Assembly: GCA_002359735.1 (NCBI GenBank)
Contig: DENS01000006.1
Coordinates: 24,243-88,242, forward strand
Direction of reading: 5' to 3'
Length of the DNA: 64,000 nucleotides
Source: Micavibrio sp. UBA2638
Lineage (GTDB): Bacteria; Pseudomonadota; Alphaproteobacteria; Micavibrionales; Micavibrionaceae
Part shown: piece after piece, positions 25,603 to 34,718 of the stretch
How positions within the stretch are numbered: the stretch's first letter is position 1
Layout of the letters: each line of letters opens with the position of its first letter
The notes under the pieces: model-generated
Told to the model about the DNA's origin: nothing
Seen by the model: the letters and a program-made list of their open reading frames with translations, nothing else
Databases searched by the model: none
Made by a program: the position numbers and the translations under genes

Positions 25603-26913
25603 ATGAATGGTACGGATTTTGCAATGATCACTCTGGTAAAAAACTTATTTAAGAATAAAAAGAAGAAAGGCCGCGGTACATCGGATAGTGGCAGCGACTA
25701 TCAGGCGCAGACTGAAAAGTTAAAATCCGCCAATGAAAAAGAACGGATTACGCTTGCCAAAAATACCGAAACCCAGAAAGAAATTTTGTACTATCTTGCT
25801 GAATCAGATCCATCGCCCAAGGTCCGTAAGGCCGTGGCGGGAAACAAATCAACACCCATGCATGCCTCAGGTATTTTGGCGCAGGACAGCGATCAGGATG
25901 TTCGTCTTGCCCTTGCGGCGCGATTAATGGATTTATTGCCTGACCTGTCAAAAGATAAACATAGCCAGCTTTACGCTTTTGCCGTTCAGGCGCTGGGGAC
26001 ACTGGCGCTGGATGAGGTTCTGAAAGTGCGCGTTGCGCTTTCTAGTACATTAAAAGACCATGCCCATGCCCCGCCAAAGGTGGCCGCGCAACTGGCGCGT
26101 GATGTTGAACGCGAAGTCTCTGAACCGATTTTGCGTTTTTGCGCGGCGCTATCCGATGAAGACCTGTTGTGCATTTTACAATCACATCCGGCCAGTTGGG
26201 CGATTGAGGCGATTGCCGAACGAAGCTCGGTGAGCGCACCTGTGTCATTGGCGGTGATTGAAACCAATGACCGCCCCGCCGGTAAGGCGCTGATTTCGAA
26301 CGAGGGGGCGGACATGAATGATGAAGTCCTTCACGAGATTGTGGGGCGCGCCCGTGAATTTCCGGAATGGCACAAGCCGATTGCAACGCGCAGCCGCCTT
26401 CCAGCCTCTGTCGTGCGGGAACTGGCGGATTTTGTGGATGCATCGGTGCGTGATGTATTAATGGCGCGCGAAGATATTGACCCTGAATTGGCAGAAGAAG
26501 TCGCCGCGGTGTTTCGCCGCCGCATGGATTTTGCCACCGAAGACGGGGATAACGACCGCAGTATTGAAGAGCGTTTAAAAAATGTGCTGCAAGATGGACG
26601 TTTAAATGAAGAAACTATTTCCGATGCTTTGGCCATGCGGGATCATGACTTTGTGAACGCGGCGATTGCCCGCATGATAAAAACAGATAGCGCCCGCGTT
26701 TCCCGGATTTTTGAGATGAAGGCGCCAAAACCGATTATTGCGCTGTCATGGCATGCCGGTTTGTCGATGCGTATGGCGTTGCAGTTGCAAAAAGACATGG
26801 GGATGGTTCCGCCCAAGGAACTGATTTACCCAAGAGATGGAACGGATTATCCGCTTTCTGAAGATGATATAAACTGGCAGCTGGAGTTCCTAGGGTTGAA
26901 GAAGGCCGGCTAG
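25603..26913 (+). CDS. DUF2336-type alpha-helical repeat protein
   Basis: A 436-residue protein resembling DUF2336 proteins of alphaproteobacteria, which are HEAT-like helical-repeat proteins of unknown role, some linked with signalling. The early part has repeat-like units (DPSPKVRKAVAGNKSTP, DSDQDVRLALAARL), and LSDEDLLCILQSHPASWAIEAIAERSSV-like sequence marks the domain centre (about 190-220). No signal peptide. A Lys-rich N-terminal patch (FKNKKKKGR) may bind membrane or nucleic acid. The start is uncertain: ATGs at 25603 and 25624 are both possible. Confidence 0.6.
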   Translation: MNGTDFAMITLVKNLFKNKKKKGRGTSDSGSDYQAQTEKLKSANEKERITLAKNTETQKEILYYLAESDPSPKVRKAVAGNKSTPMHASGILAQDSDQDVRLALAARLMDLLPDLSKDKHSQLYAFAVQALGTLALDEVLKVRVALSSTLKDHAHAPPKVAAQLARDVEREVSEPILRFCAALSDEDLLCILQSHPASWAIEAIAERSSVSAPVSLAVIETNDRPAGKALISNEGADMNDEVLHEIVGRAREFPEWHKPIATRSRLPASVVRELADFVDASVRDVLMAREDIDPELAEEVAAVFRRRMDFATEDGDNDRSIEERLKNVLQDGRLNEETISDALAMRDHDFVNAAIARMIKTDSARVSRIFEMKAPKPIIALSWHAGLSMRMALQLQKDMGMVPPKELIYPRDGTDYPLSEDDINWQLEFLGLKKAG

Positions 26914-27030
26914 GTACGATTATTTATCTCTACCTGATTTTCTCGCCAAATCGTTTGAAATTTGGGGCAAAGGTGATATTTTCAATGGGTAATAAATTTA
27001 TTTTTTAGATCCATGAAAGGTACCCGAACT

Positions 27031-28026
27031 ATGAAATCCCCTGTGAGAATTGCTGTGACTGGTGCGGCCGGACAAATCGGCTACGCATTATTATTCCGTT
27101 TGGCCTCTGGCGCGATGCTGGGCCCTGATCAGCCTGTCATATTGCAGTTGTTGGAAATTACGCCTGCGCTGGGCGCGCTGGATGGGGTTGTGATGGAATT
27201 AAATGATTGCGCCTTCCCTACATTGGCGGGTGTGATAACAACAGATAATGCGGATGTTGCGTTTAAAGATGCCGATTACTGTTTTCTGGTTGGCGCGATG
27301 CCGCGTAAGGATGGAATGGAACGCTCTGACCTTCTAACCGCCAATGGCGGCATATTTGGCCCGCAAGGTAAGGCCATTAACGACCATGCCTCGCGGGATG
27401 TTAAGGTTCTGGTTGTTGGGAATCCGGCCAACACAAATGCCCTGATCGCGCAACAAAATGCGCCTGATCTTGACCCGAAATGTTTTACGGCGATGGTTCG
27501 TCTGGATCATAATCGCGCTTTGTCGCAATTGGCGGAAAAAACCAATGTGCATTCCACAGATATTACAAATATGACGATTTGGGGTAACCACAGCTCCACG
27601 CAATATCCGGATTTGTTCCACGCCAAAATCAATGGTAAAGAGGCCATGTCTTTTGTCGATCAAGACTGGTATGAAGGAACGTTTATTCCAACAGTGCAGC
27701 AACGCGGCGCCGCCGTTATTAAGGCCCGCGGCCTGTCTTCTGCGGCGTCTGCGGCATCGGCCGCGATTGATCATATGCGCAACTGGGCGTTGGGCACACC
27801 AGAAGGCGATTGGGTGTCCATGGGCATTCCATCCGATGGGTCATACGGCATTGAACCGGGTGTCATTTACGGGTATCCCGTGACCTGTAAGAATGGCAAA
27901 TATGAAATTGTTCAAGGGCTTGAGATTAATGACTTCTCAAGAGCGCGCATGGACGCAACCGATAAGGAGCTGCGCGAGGAACGTGACGCTGTGTCGCATT
28001 TGTTCAAGGTAAGCAAGGCGGCGTAA
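27031..28026 (+). CDS. mdh: Malate dehydrogenase, cytosolic (type 2) class
   Basis: NAD-dependent oxidation of malate to oxaloacetate in the TCA cycle. The 331-residue product begins VRIAVTGAAGQIGYALLFRL and has VGNPANTNALI, MVRLDHNRAL and IWGNHSSTQYPD with the catalytic His. This sequence class is like the Thermus/Xanthomonas and eukaryotic cytosolic enzymes, not the LDH-like class I would expect in most alphaproteobacteria. AAAGG ten bases before 27031 favours that start over the ATG at 27013. It is the first gene of the TCA series, but two minus-strand genes separate it from sucC. Confidence 0.95.
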   Translation: MKSPVRIAVTGAAGQIGYALLFRLASGAMLGPDQPVILQLLEITPALGALDGVVMELNDCAFPTLAGVITTDNADVAFKDADYCFLVGAMPRKDGMERSDLLTANGGIFGPQGKAINDHASRDVKVLVVGNPANTNALIAQQNAPDLDPKCFTAMVRLDHNRALSQLAEKTNVHSTDITNMTIWGNHSSTQYPDLFHAKINGKEAMSFVDQDWYEGTFIPTVQQRGAAVIKARGLSSAASAASAAIDHMRNWALGTPEGDWVSMGIPSDGSYGIEPGVIYGYPVTCKNGKYEIVQGLEINDFSRARMDATDKELREERDAVSHLFKVSKAA

Positions 28027-28068
28027 TCGCGGCTTATAGGGCGCCGTTATGGCGCGTCGTCATTATTT

Positions 28069-28662
28069 TTATTGCGCGGCGGGGGCCAGGGCTTCCGGCG
28101 CGTAATTGTTTTCGGGGGCCTCGGCTGGGGCGCTGTTATCTTGCGCGGCGCTATTGAACGCGCTGCGTGATTCTTCCGAAATCTGGGCAAGACGCCCTTC
28201 GTGAATTTTATCAAATGACCTGTATGTGCTTTCCAATGCTTGTCCTGTGCCGCGTGCAAAGTTGTTTACTTGTCTGACATTGTTTTCAATGTCTTCGCCA
28301 GAGGCCGCGGGCGGGGCGCTGTGTTTGGCGATGGTCGCAAATTCCATGCGGGCTTCATCCATCTCATCAGCGGTCCCAAAAGCAACGGCGTGGTATAGGT
28401 CGCGCTGGGTTCCCGTGTCGTAATCAGGGCTGGGGCCAAAATTGACCAGAAAGGCTTCAAAAAATGTTGCCAGAAAACCATTGCTGGCGGCGTAATCAAA
28501 ATGTTCGATGTGATCGCGCGTTGGGTCGGCATATACGGCAGGGTTATAATTTTCTCTGGCCTGTGCGGCTTGTTCCGCGGCGGCTATGCGCTCTTGCTCT
28601 TCGCGTGCTTCTTGCGCTCTTATTGCGGCGACCTCGGCCGTTATGTCGGTCGTTTGTACCAT
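28069..28662 (-). CDS. Hypothetical protein with Ala/Pro-rich tail
   Basis: A 197-residue acidic protein of unknown function. It starts with a helical Ala/Glu/Gln stretch (about 8-40, EEQERIAAAEQAAQARENYN), has a mixed central part and ends in a disordered Ala/Pro/Glu/Asn tail (PAEAPENNYAPEALAPAAQ) like that of the 741-residue neighbour at 28766-30991. No signal peptide. AAGGGTG upstream supports the ATG ending at 28662 over the one at 28689. Convergent with mdh. Confidence 0.6.
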   Translation of the reverse strand: MVQTTDITAEVAAIRAQEAREEQERIAAAEQAAQARENYNPAVYADPTRDHIEHFDYAASNGFLATFFEAFLVNFGPSPDYDTGTQRDLYHAVAFGTADEMDEARMEFATIAKHSAPPAASGEDIENNVRQVNNFARGTGQALESTYRSFDKIHEGRLAQISEESRSAFNSAAQDNSAPAEAPENNYAPEALAPAAQ

Positions 28663-28765
28663 TTTTACACCCTTAAATATTTTTGTCATTTCTTTGAATG
28701 ACTTTTAGTTATTTTTATACGTCTTACTATACGCAAAATCGCGCTCAGCGTCAAATTTACCCTGG

Positions 28766-30991
28766 TTATACGGGCGGGGCGAGCGGGCGGTTTGCATCGT
28801 TATTATAAGCGTAATCTTCTTGCCCATCTGGCGCAGGGGCTTGATGCTCCGGGGCCTGTTGCGCAGGTTGTGCGGCGCCTGGTGCATCCGCTTCTACTGG
28901 CTGGTACTCTGCGGCTGCGCTTTGTACCGGCGGGTCAATATTGTAATGCGGGTGCTGGCTGTATTTTTCGGTCAGCTCGTCAACGGCGGTTTTGAATCCC
29001 GGCCCTTCAATGCCGTTTTCGCTGACAATTAACTCGATATCTTGCTGGGTCAGGGTGCCGTCATTTTGAATAAAGGCCAGTACGATTTGATCGTCTATAT
29101 CCATATCGGCAAATTTAAAATCCGGGTTTTGGGCCGTCAATTGGGCCTCTACTTTTTCGATCATCTGATCGTGCATTGGGCCCATCCAATTGTCATTGTA
29201 TACGATTTCTTCCAGATTGGCGCGGCTTACGCTATCCATGGCGGCCAGTTGTTGCGCTATTTCTGCTGCTCTGATGTCCATCGCGGATGGCTCCTCCGGC
29301 GCCGGGGCCGGGGCGTCTTCGGTTTGTGTCTCGCTATTGAGTGAAACGCCTTGTTGCTGGGCATAGCTGTTCAGTTTTTCTTGCGTTTCTGTCACGTCTT
29401 GTTGCGCGTGATCGACATAGACAAAGGGATTAACCTTGCCAGCCATGCCGGGGAAGTTCGAGTCTTGTTGCCTTGAGCTTCCGTCTTCATTTACGCCATA
29501 GGCAATGTCGCCCTGGCGCTCTAATTCCTGCTGGGCTGCGCTTAGGTCTGTTTTTAAGTCTGTGACAGTGTCGATGAAATCGGTGAGATCGGCCCGCTGC
29601 TGGTCGGTTAGTTCCAATCCTTGGTCTTCCAGCATAGCCTGCATCTGTACAATCGGGTTGTGATTTTCAACGCCCAATCTCTGGTTCAATTCTGTTGTTT
29701 TGGCGACCAGTTCGGGGTCCATATCTATGAAGGCCTGTTTAATGAAATTCATATCAATGTCGGAAGAGTCTTCAATTTTGGCCATTTGTTTTTCAATTTC
29801 AGCGCGGGTAAGGGAGTTTACCTCCTCCTGCAAGGCCAGCGTGTATTTTTGTTCCGCAATGTCCTGTTCCATTTGCGTTATCAGGGCTTGTTCTTCGTCA
29901 TTAAAGCCAAGGAAAGTCTGGAATTGCCCCATCGCGCTTTCGTAATCGTTTTTTAGCTGGGTGTATTCCTGTTCGGTGGCTTGCAAGGCCCGTTTTTGAT
30001 CTTCCAGCTTTTGATCAGCATCGGCAAAGATTTGTTCGATCATGGCGTTCATATCCGCCTTGGTTTCAAAGGTGGGGATATCAAACCCATCATTTTTTAG
30101 GTTGATTCCGCTTCCCTGCTTGACCATAAGACTGGTTGCAAAGTCTAGTCCCTGTGCGTGGTTTACGGCGCTTTGATGAATATTGTTATCAACGCCGTTC
30201 CCTAATTTTTGCATTTGTTGATGAAAATTCTCATTGATATCGGCTTTTTGATTTTCTACTTGTTCGCTTGTTAACTCGCCTTGTTTACCCCGGCGTTCTG
30301 TGTCCGTGATTTGATGATCGCGAATTTGCTCGGCTTCGTCTTTTGTTAGCGCTCTGGCGAGTGCCGCTTCAGAGTCTTTATCTGCAGCTTCTCTATATTG
30401 CTTATAGCTGATTTCCCCGGCTAACAATTTCTTTGTCCAATCATCCATGGCACTGGAATAGTTTTCGTTTGCCGCATCCACGCGGGCCGCGCTTTGTGCT
30501 ATGGCCGCGGCTGTTGCGGTTGCCGCGCGGCTGCTGTTTTCTTTGTTGCGTTTCTCAATCGCCTCATCATTCAGGCGTTGTGCGGCGCCCGCGATACCGG
30601 AAATCGACCCGCCGCCCTGCAGAATAAAGCCGTTTAATGCGTTTAAGTATTGCGGGTTGTCGATTGAGGCCGTGTAGATGTTATTGAAGGCAGATTTAAT
30701 GTCTTCGGGCATATTGCTGTCTTGAATGGCCGTGTTGAGCTGTTCCATGCGGCTGGATGCCTGCGCCTGCATGTCAGGGGAGTCTGTAAACAGGCCCGTT
30801 GTTTTTTGTATTTCATTGATTAAAAGATCAACGGCCTCTTCGGCGGCCGCATCTTGTTGGACGGCGCCGTTTAGGCTGTTGAAAAATTCATTCATGATAG
30901 GATCGGGCGTGATGTCAAAATCAACAGCAGGATTTGATTCCTGCCGGTTCATTTCTCTGTCTGCTACACCGTCAGGTGTTATCTGACCCAT
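28766..30991 (-). CDS. Large Gln/Asp-rich coiled-coil protein of unknown function
   Basis: A 741-residue, strongly acidic, Gln/Asn/Asp/Ala-rich protein with no Cys, signal peptide or membrane helix that I can see. Long helical stretches, including a likely coiled coil at about 335-420 (DQKLEDQKRALQATEQEY and onward), alternate with loops. The region after about 560 is Pro/Ala/Glu-rich and disordered, and the tail (QAPEHQAPAPDGQEDYAYNN) resembles the adjacent gene's tail. The start has AGGTAA nine bases upstream. I recognise no family. Candidate roles such as a scaffold or secreted effector are guesses from composition. Confidence 0.65.
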   Translation of the reverse strand: MGQITPDGVADREMNRQESNPAVDFDITPDPIMNEFFNSLNGAVQQDAAAEEAVDLLINEIQKTTGLFTDSPDMQAQASSRMEQLNTAIQDSNMPEDIKSAFNNIYTASIDNPQYLNALNGFILQGGGSISGIAGAAQRLNDEAIEKRNKENSSRAATATAAAIAQSAARVDAANENYSSAMDDWTKKLLAGEISYKQYREAADKDSEAALARALTKDEAEQIRDHQITDTERRGKQGELTSEQVENQKADINENFHQQMQKLGNGVDNNIHQSAVNHAQGLDFATSLMVKQGSGINLKNDGFDIPTFETKADMNAMIEQIFADADQKLEDQKRALQATEQEYTQLKNDYESAMGQFQTFLGFNDEEQALITQMEQDIAEQKYTLALQEEVNSLTRAEIEKQMAKIEDSSDIDMNFIKQAFIDMDPELVAKTTELNQRLGVENHNPIVQMQAMLEDQGLELTDQQRADLTDFIDTVTDLKTDLSAAQQELERQGDIAYGVNEDGSSRQQDSNFPGMAGKVNPFVYVDHAQQDVTETQEKLNSYAQQQGVSLNSETQTEDAPAPAPEEPSAMDIRAAEIAQQLAAMDSVSRANLEEIVYNDNWMGPMHDQMIEKVEAQLTAQNPDFKFADMDIDDQIVLAFIQNDGTLTQQDIELIVSENGIEGPGFKTAVDELTEKYSQHPHYNIDPPVQSAAAEYQPVEADAPGAAQPAQQAPEHQAPAPDGQEDYAYNNDANRPLAPPV

Positions 30992-31314
30992 TTGTTACCT
31001 CTATTTACACATTCTATTACCGCGGTTTGCCCGTCTTATTATTTTCTTGTTTTTATTATAGTCTTTTTATTATTTAACTGCCCCTATTATAAGGGCTTGG
31101 AGGTAGTTTCGTCAAAATTGTGACTTGAAATTTTACCGCCCCTCTAATTGCTTTTCATAATAGTCAAAGAGTCTTAAAATAGGGTTAATATTTCTATCCT
31201 CTGGAAAATTATTTTTTTGCAGGGCAGGGCTTTGCAAAGCGCTTATCAGGTGTTAAAAGCAAACAGGTTTAAAATTATCAACTTAATAAAAGAATAGAAG
31301 AGAGCGCCTAGACC
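30992..31314. other. 323-bp divergent intergenic region before sucC
   Basis: AT-rich and non-coding. It should contain the promoters of the minus-strand 741-residue gene and of sucC. I see no confident sigma-70 pair or riboswitch. The sucC ribosome-binding site region (AGAAGAGAGCG) is at its right end. Confidence 0.5.
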
Positions 31315-32517
31315 ATGAATATCCATGAGTATCAAGCCAAAGAATTGTTGAAAAAATACGGTGTTGCAGTGCCGGATGGTATCCCCGCGATGAGTGTTGA
31401 TGAAGCGGTAAAGGCCGCCGAATCAATGAACGCAAGCCTGTATGTGGTGAAGGCGCAAATTCATGCCGGTGGCCGTGGCGCAGGGCATTTTACAGACAAT
31501 CCCGAGGGCAAGGGCGGGGTTCGCCTATGTAAGACCGTGGATGATGTGCGCGCCGCCGCCGAAGCCATGATGGGAAAAACACTGGTGACCAAACAGACCG
31601 GCCCCGAAGGCAAAGAGGTTCAGCGTCTTTATGTGACCGATGGCGTTGATATTGAAAAAGAATATTACTGTTCTGTCGTTTTGGATCGCGGAACGTCACG
31701 TGTAACGTTCATGGTGTCCACCGAAGGCGGGATGGAGATTGAGGAAGTGGCCGAGGAAAACCCTGATGCGATTATCAAGGTCTCTGTTGATCCGGCGACA
31801 GGGATGAGCGGCTTTCATGCGCGCCGTCTGGCTTTTGGTCTGGGTCTGGAAGGAGCGCAGGTTAAATCTGCCGTGAAATTCTTCACCAACTTGTATAAAT
31901 GTTTCATCGAGACCGATGCGTCCATTGTTGAAATCAATCCGATGATTCTTGTCGGTGATGAAGTGATGGCGCTGGATGCGAAGATGAATTTCGACCCCAA
32001 CGCGCTGTTCCGTCACAAAGATATTGCCGAAATGCGCGATGAGACAGAGGAAGACGAGAACGAACAAAAGGCGCATGAATATGATCTGGCCTATGTATCA
32101 TTGGACGGGAATATCGGTTGCATGGTCAATGGCGCCGGTCTGGCGATGTCCACGATGGATATTATCAAGCTCTCCGGCGGGGAGCCTGCTAACTTCCTTG
32201 ATGTTGGTGGCGGCGCCACAACGGAAAAAGTAACAGCGGCCTTTAAAATTATTCTTTCTGACCCGAATGTTAAAGGTATTCTGGTGAACATTTTTGGCGG
32301 CATCATGAAATGTGATGTCATTGCCGAAGGCGTGGTTGCCGCGGCGAAGGAAGTTAACCTGAGCGTGCCTTTGGTTGTCCGTCTGGAGGGAACCAATGTT
32401 GAAAAAGGTAAAGAAATTATGGCGAATTCAGGTCTTCCGATTATCTCTGCCGATAATTTGAAAGATGCTGCTGAAAAGGTTGTGCAGGCAACCGAAGAAG
32501 CCATGAAAGCGGCTTAA
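31315..32517 (+). CDS. sucC: Succinyl-CoA synthetase beta subunit
   Basis: ADP-forming subunit with an ATP-grasp fold; with SucD it converts succinyl-CoA to succinate and makes ATP. The 400-residue product starts MNIHEYQAKELLKKYGV, has the nucleotide-binding VVKAQIHAGGRGAGHF and the C-terminal GGATTEKVTAAFKIIL and VNIFGGIMKCDVIAEG. A terminator follows, so unlike in most bacteria sucC cannot run straight into sucD. Confidence 0.97.
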   Translation: MNIHEYQAKELLKKYGVAVPDGIPAMSVDEAVKAAESMNASLYVVKAQIHAGGRGAGHFTDNPEGKGGVRLCKTVDDVRAAAEAMMGKTLVTKQTGPEGKEVQRLYVTDGVDIEKEYYCSVVLDRGTSRVTFMVSTEGGMEIEEVAEENPDAIIKVSVDPATGMSGFHARRLAFGLGLEGAQVKSAVKFFTNLYKCFIETDASIVEINPMILVGDEVMALDAKMNFDPNALFRHKDIAEMRDETEEDENEQKAHEYDLAYVSLDGNIGCMVNGAGLAMSTMDIIKLSGGEPANFLDVGGGATTEKVTAAFKIILSDPNVKGILVNIFGGIMKCDVIAEGVVAAAKEVNLSVPLVVRLEGTNVEKGKEIMANSGLPIISADNLKDAAEKVVQATEEAMKAA

Positions 32518-32542
32518 TCACCTTCACATAGAAACAGAATAG

Positions 32543-32567
32543 AAAGGGGCATACCGCCCCTTTTTTA
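32543..32567. terminator. Terminator between sucC and the convergent protease gene
   Basis: Stem AAGGGGC / GCCCCTT with loop ATACC and a run of six T. It lies 26 bases after the sucC stop and touches the stop of the minus-strand gene at 32565. Confidence 0.88.
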
Positions 32568-33563
32568 ATTGAAATCCAGATTATTCGTCTGCGCGGTTTT
32601 TTGAGCCTCTTGGAATACCGGCTCATCAATTTTATCGTCTTGGCAGTAATCGAGCTTTCGCGATCTCGTGGCCTCACAAAACAAGTGTTTAAAGTCTTCC
32701 GCATTCGAATGATTTGTCACGGCCCAGCTTGCGGCCGATGTGCCGCTTGTTGCCGTTACGCGGTTTCTGAGCGGGTTATCACGGGTGCGGTGCGGTATGA
32801 TGACATCAATTAAACCGGCCCCCATTGCTTGTCTGGGGGTGAGGTGCAGGTCTTGATGAGTGTGGAGTTTTGCGCTGTCTTCAATCGACAAGCCGGAGGC
32901 CTGGGATGTGTACTGAATTATAGTCGTCTCGGCTTCCTGTGCATATTCTAAAAGATCCTCAAGACTCGATGTTGTTATACTAATATTGTGAAATCGTGCC
33001 TCGTGCGACATAATATCGCAATTCTCGGTTGATATACGGATACCGTTTTGCAGGGTATAGAGAATTACGGCGCCCATCGAATAGGCGTATTCCGTGCATA
33101 ATGCGACAATTGGATTTGGCGCGGCATGAAGGGCATCAATAAGATTCATCCCATCTCTTTGGCTGCCGCCTGGTGATTCACCCAAACGAACCACAATCGG
33201 TTGCGTGGGATCTATACGTGTCAGTGATTGAAGTTGGTCGATCCATTTATCGACATTTTCAGGGCTGACCCTTTCAATATCGATAATCCAGGGCGATTCC
33301 ATATAGGTAAGCTGATTGAGTTCCGTTAAGTCACCTTTGTCCAGCAGGTCCTGTATGCGCGTATCAGATGCTATGGAGGCTGCTTTTTCCTCTTTTAGCG
33401 CTTTTGTTTTTTCTTTTAACGCGCTGGTCTTTTTTCTTAATTCCTCTATGTTTTTTATCCAGTCGTCATCAGTAACAGGCATATCATTTGCGCTTGCGCC
33501 AAATGCTGTTGTCATGGTTAACACCGCGGCCATTGCGGTATTTTGTAAAAAAGTTAAACTCAT
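32565..33563 (-). CDS. Exported ClpP-like serine protease
   Basis: A 332-residue protein with a signal peptide (about 1-25, ending GASA) and a ClpP/crotonase-fold domain. Matches to ClpP are GESPGGSQRDGMNLIDAL (the oxyanion strand and following helix), EYAYSMGAVIL with the nucleophile Ser (about S162), DIMSHEAR with the His (about H187, 25 residues later as in ClpP), and QDLHLTPRQAMGAGLID with the Asp (about D238). A short charged coiled coil lies at 40-65. There is no ClpX/ClpA docking context and the protein is exported, so it must act without those ATPases, presumably in the periplasm. It is co-directional with a second ClpP-like gene just upstream; both lie between sucC and sucD. Confidence 0.78.
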   Translation of the reverse strand: MSLTFLQNTAMAAVLTMTTAFGASANDMPVTDDDWIKNIEELRKKTSALKEKTKALKEEKAASIASDTRIQDLLDKGDLTELNQLTYMESPWIIDIERVSPENVDKWIDQLQSLTRIDPTQPIVVRLGESPGGSQRDGMNLIDALHAAPNPIVALCTEYAYSMGAVILYTLQNGIRISTENCDIMSHEARFHNISITTSSLEDLLEYAQEAETTIIQYTSQASGLSIEDSAKLHTHQDLHLTPRQAMGAGLIDVIIPHRTRDNPLRNRVTATSGTSAASWAVTNHSNAEDFKHLFCEATRSRKLDYCQDDKIDEPVFQEAQKTAQTNNLDFN

Positions 33564-33671
33564 GCTTTAGGTCTTTCCATAATTCCATTGGGGTGCATTA
33601 AAACGCACTCCGATCGGATTGTCAAGTTTATGGAAACACCGCGTGGCGTAGAGCAGGTACGGATATCTTAA

Positions 33672-34547
33672 TTAGGCGCACAAACTCAGGGTTGGCAGAT
33701 TGTTGCAAAACAGAATCTCGCCTTGTTGCAAATGCTCGCTGGTTGGCGGGGCGCCATTGATGGTGTCAATCATACCTGCGAAGGCCGCGCTTTCTACTGA
33801 GAAGTAGTTGTTGCCATTGTCCAGAATAATTTCGATGTCATTCGGGTTTAAAAATGTGGTCTCTGATAATCGTTCTTTGACGGTTTCGCGGTACTTATGC
33901 AGTCTTTCAAACCAGTTTAATATCTCTGCGCGGGATAATTTGTAATCAGGGGCCCCTGGCTGTTTAATCACGACACTTTGTATATTGGGATCATTTTTTG
34001 CCAGTTCGTATTGCGGCTTTAAGGCGCTGTATTCTGTAGTTGCTATAAAGTTGAAGGAATCCCGCGGTTCGTAAATGGTGAAATAGGGTTGGTGAATCAT
34101 GATCGTGCAATCCGGTCCGGCGTCGCGGTTCGTTCCGGTTGCGCCGATGAACACAATGGCCGCCATGGAAGAGGCTTGTTCTTCACATTTGAAATTAAAG
34201 TTGTTGCTGCTTTTTTCGAAGGCATCAAGAAGGCGGTACCCTTCGCGGACATGGCCGCCCGGTGAATTAATGGTGACATTAATAATGTGTTGATAGTTAT
34301 CATTCGGGTTTTGTGTGATAAGACTTTCCGTTTCCCGCAATTCATTCATGAATTTTTCTGAGGTGAATAACGTAATTTTGTCACGCAATTCAATGTCGTA
34401 ATATTGCGTGATCAAGGGCTCGGCCGGTGGAGGGGGGAGCGGTTCCGGCTCGACGTCTTGTGTTGGTATGGGGGTGATGACTTTACATGCGCTCAAACTT
34501 GCGGCAAAAGCCGCGCCGACAAACGCGTTCTTCAGCTTGTTATTCAA
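33672..34547 (-). CDS. ClpP-like lipoprotein
   Basis: A 291-residue lipoprotein (lipobox LSAC, Cys about 21), then a Pro-rich spacer and a ClpP-fold domain. It has VTINSPGGHVREGYRLLDAF, QASSMAAIV with the Ser (about S127) and CTIMIHQPY with the His (about H152), again 25 residues apart. At the third triad position the alignment to ClpP (NNYFSVESAAFAGMID) gives Asn rather than Asp, with an Asp four residues earlier, so the acid may have moved or be lost. Substrate unknown. It lies 108 bases upstream of the exported paralogue and is probably co-expressed with it. Confidence 0.76.
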   Translation of the reverse strand: MNNKLKNAFVGAAFAASLSACKVITPIPTQDVEPEPLPPPPAEPLITQYYDIELRDKITLFTSEKFMNELRETESLITQNPNDNYQHIINVTINSPGGHVREGYRLLDAFEKSSNNFNFKCEEQASSMAAIVFIGATGTNRDAGPDCTIMIHQPYFTIYEPRDSFNFIATTEYSALKPQYELAKNDPNIQSVVIKQPGAPDYKLSRAEILNWFERLHKYRETVKERLSETTFLNPNDIEIILDNGNNYFSVESAAFAGMIDTINGAPPTSEHLQQGEILFCNNLPTLSLCA

Positions 34548-34718
34548 TGTTCGAATCCCTGTTTAATTTTGTTCTTATTGTTTGATTTTATATTTACGCA
34601 TAAATTATTCGAGGCGCAAGAGGGATTGAAAAATTTAGCTGTGATTTTTTATATAAACCATGTTGATTCATGGCCGTTATCCTTTATAACAAAGGGGTAA
34701 TTAATCAATGGAGAAAGT

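Noticed and set aside
28038..28053. GCGCC-GTTAT-GGCGC hairpin after mdh as a terminator
   Set aside because: The stem is only five pairs and no T-run follows directly, so I do not list it as a terminator.
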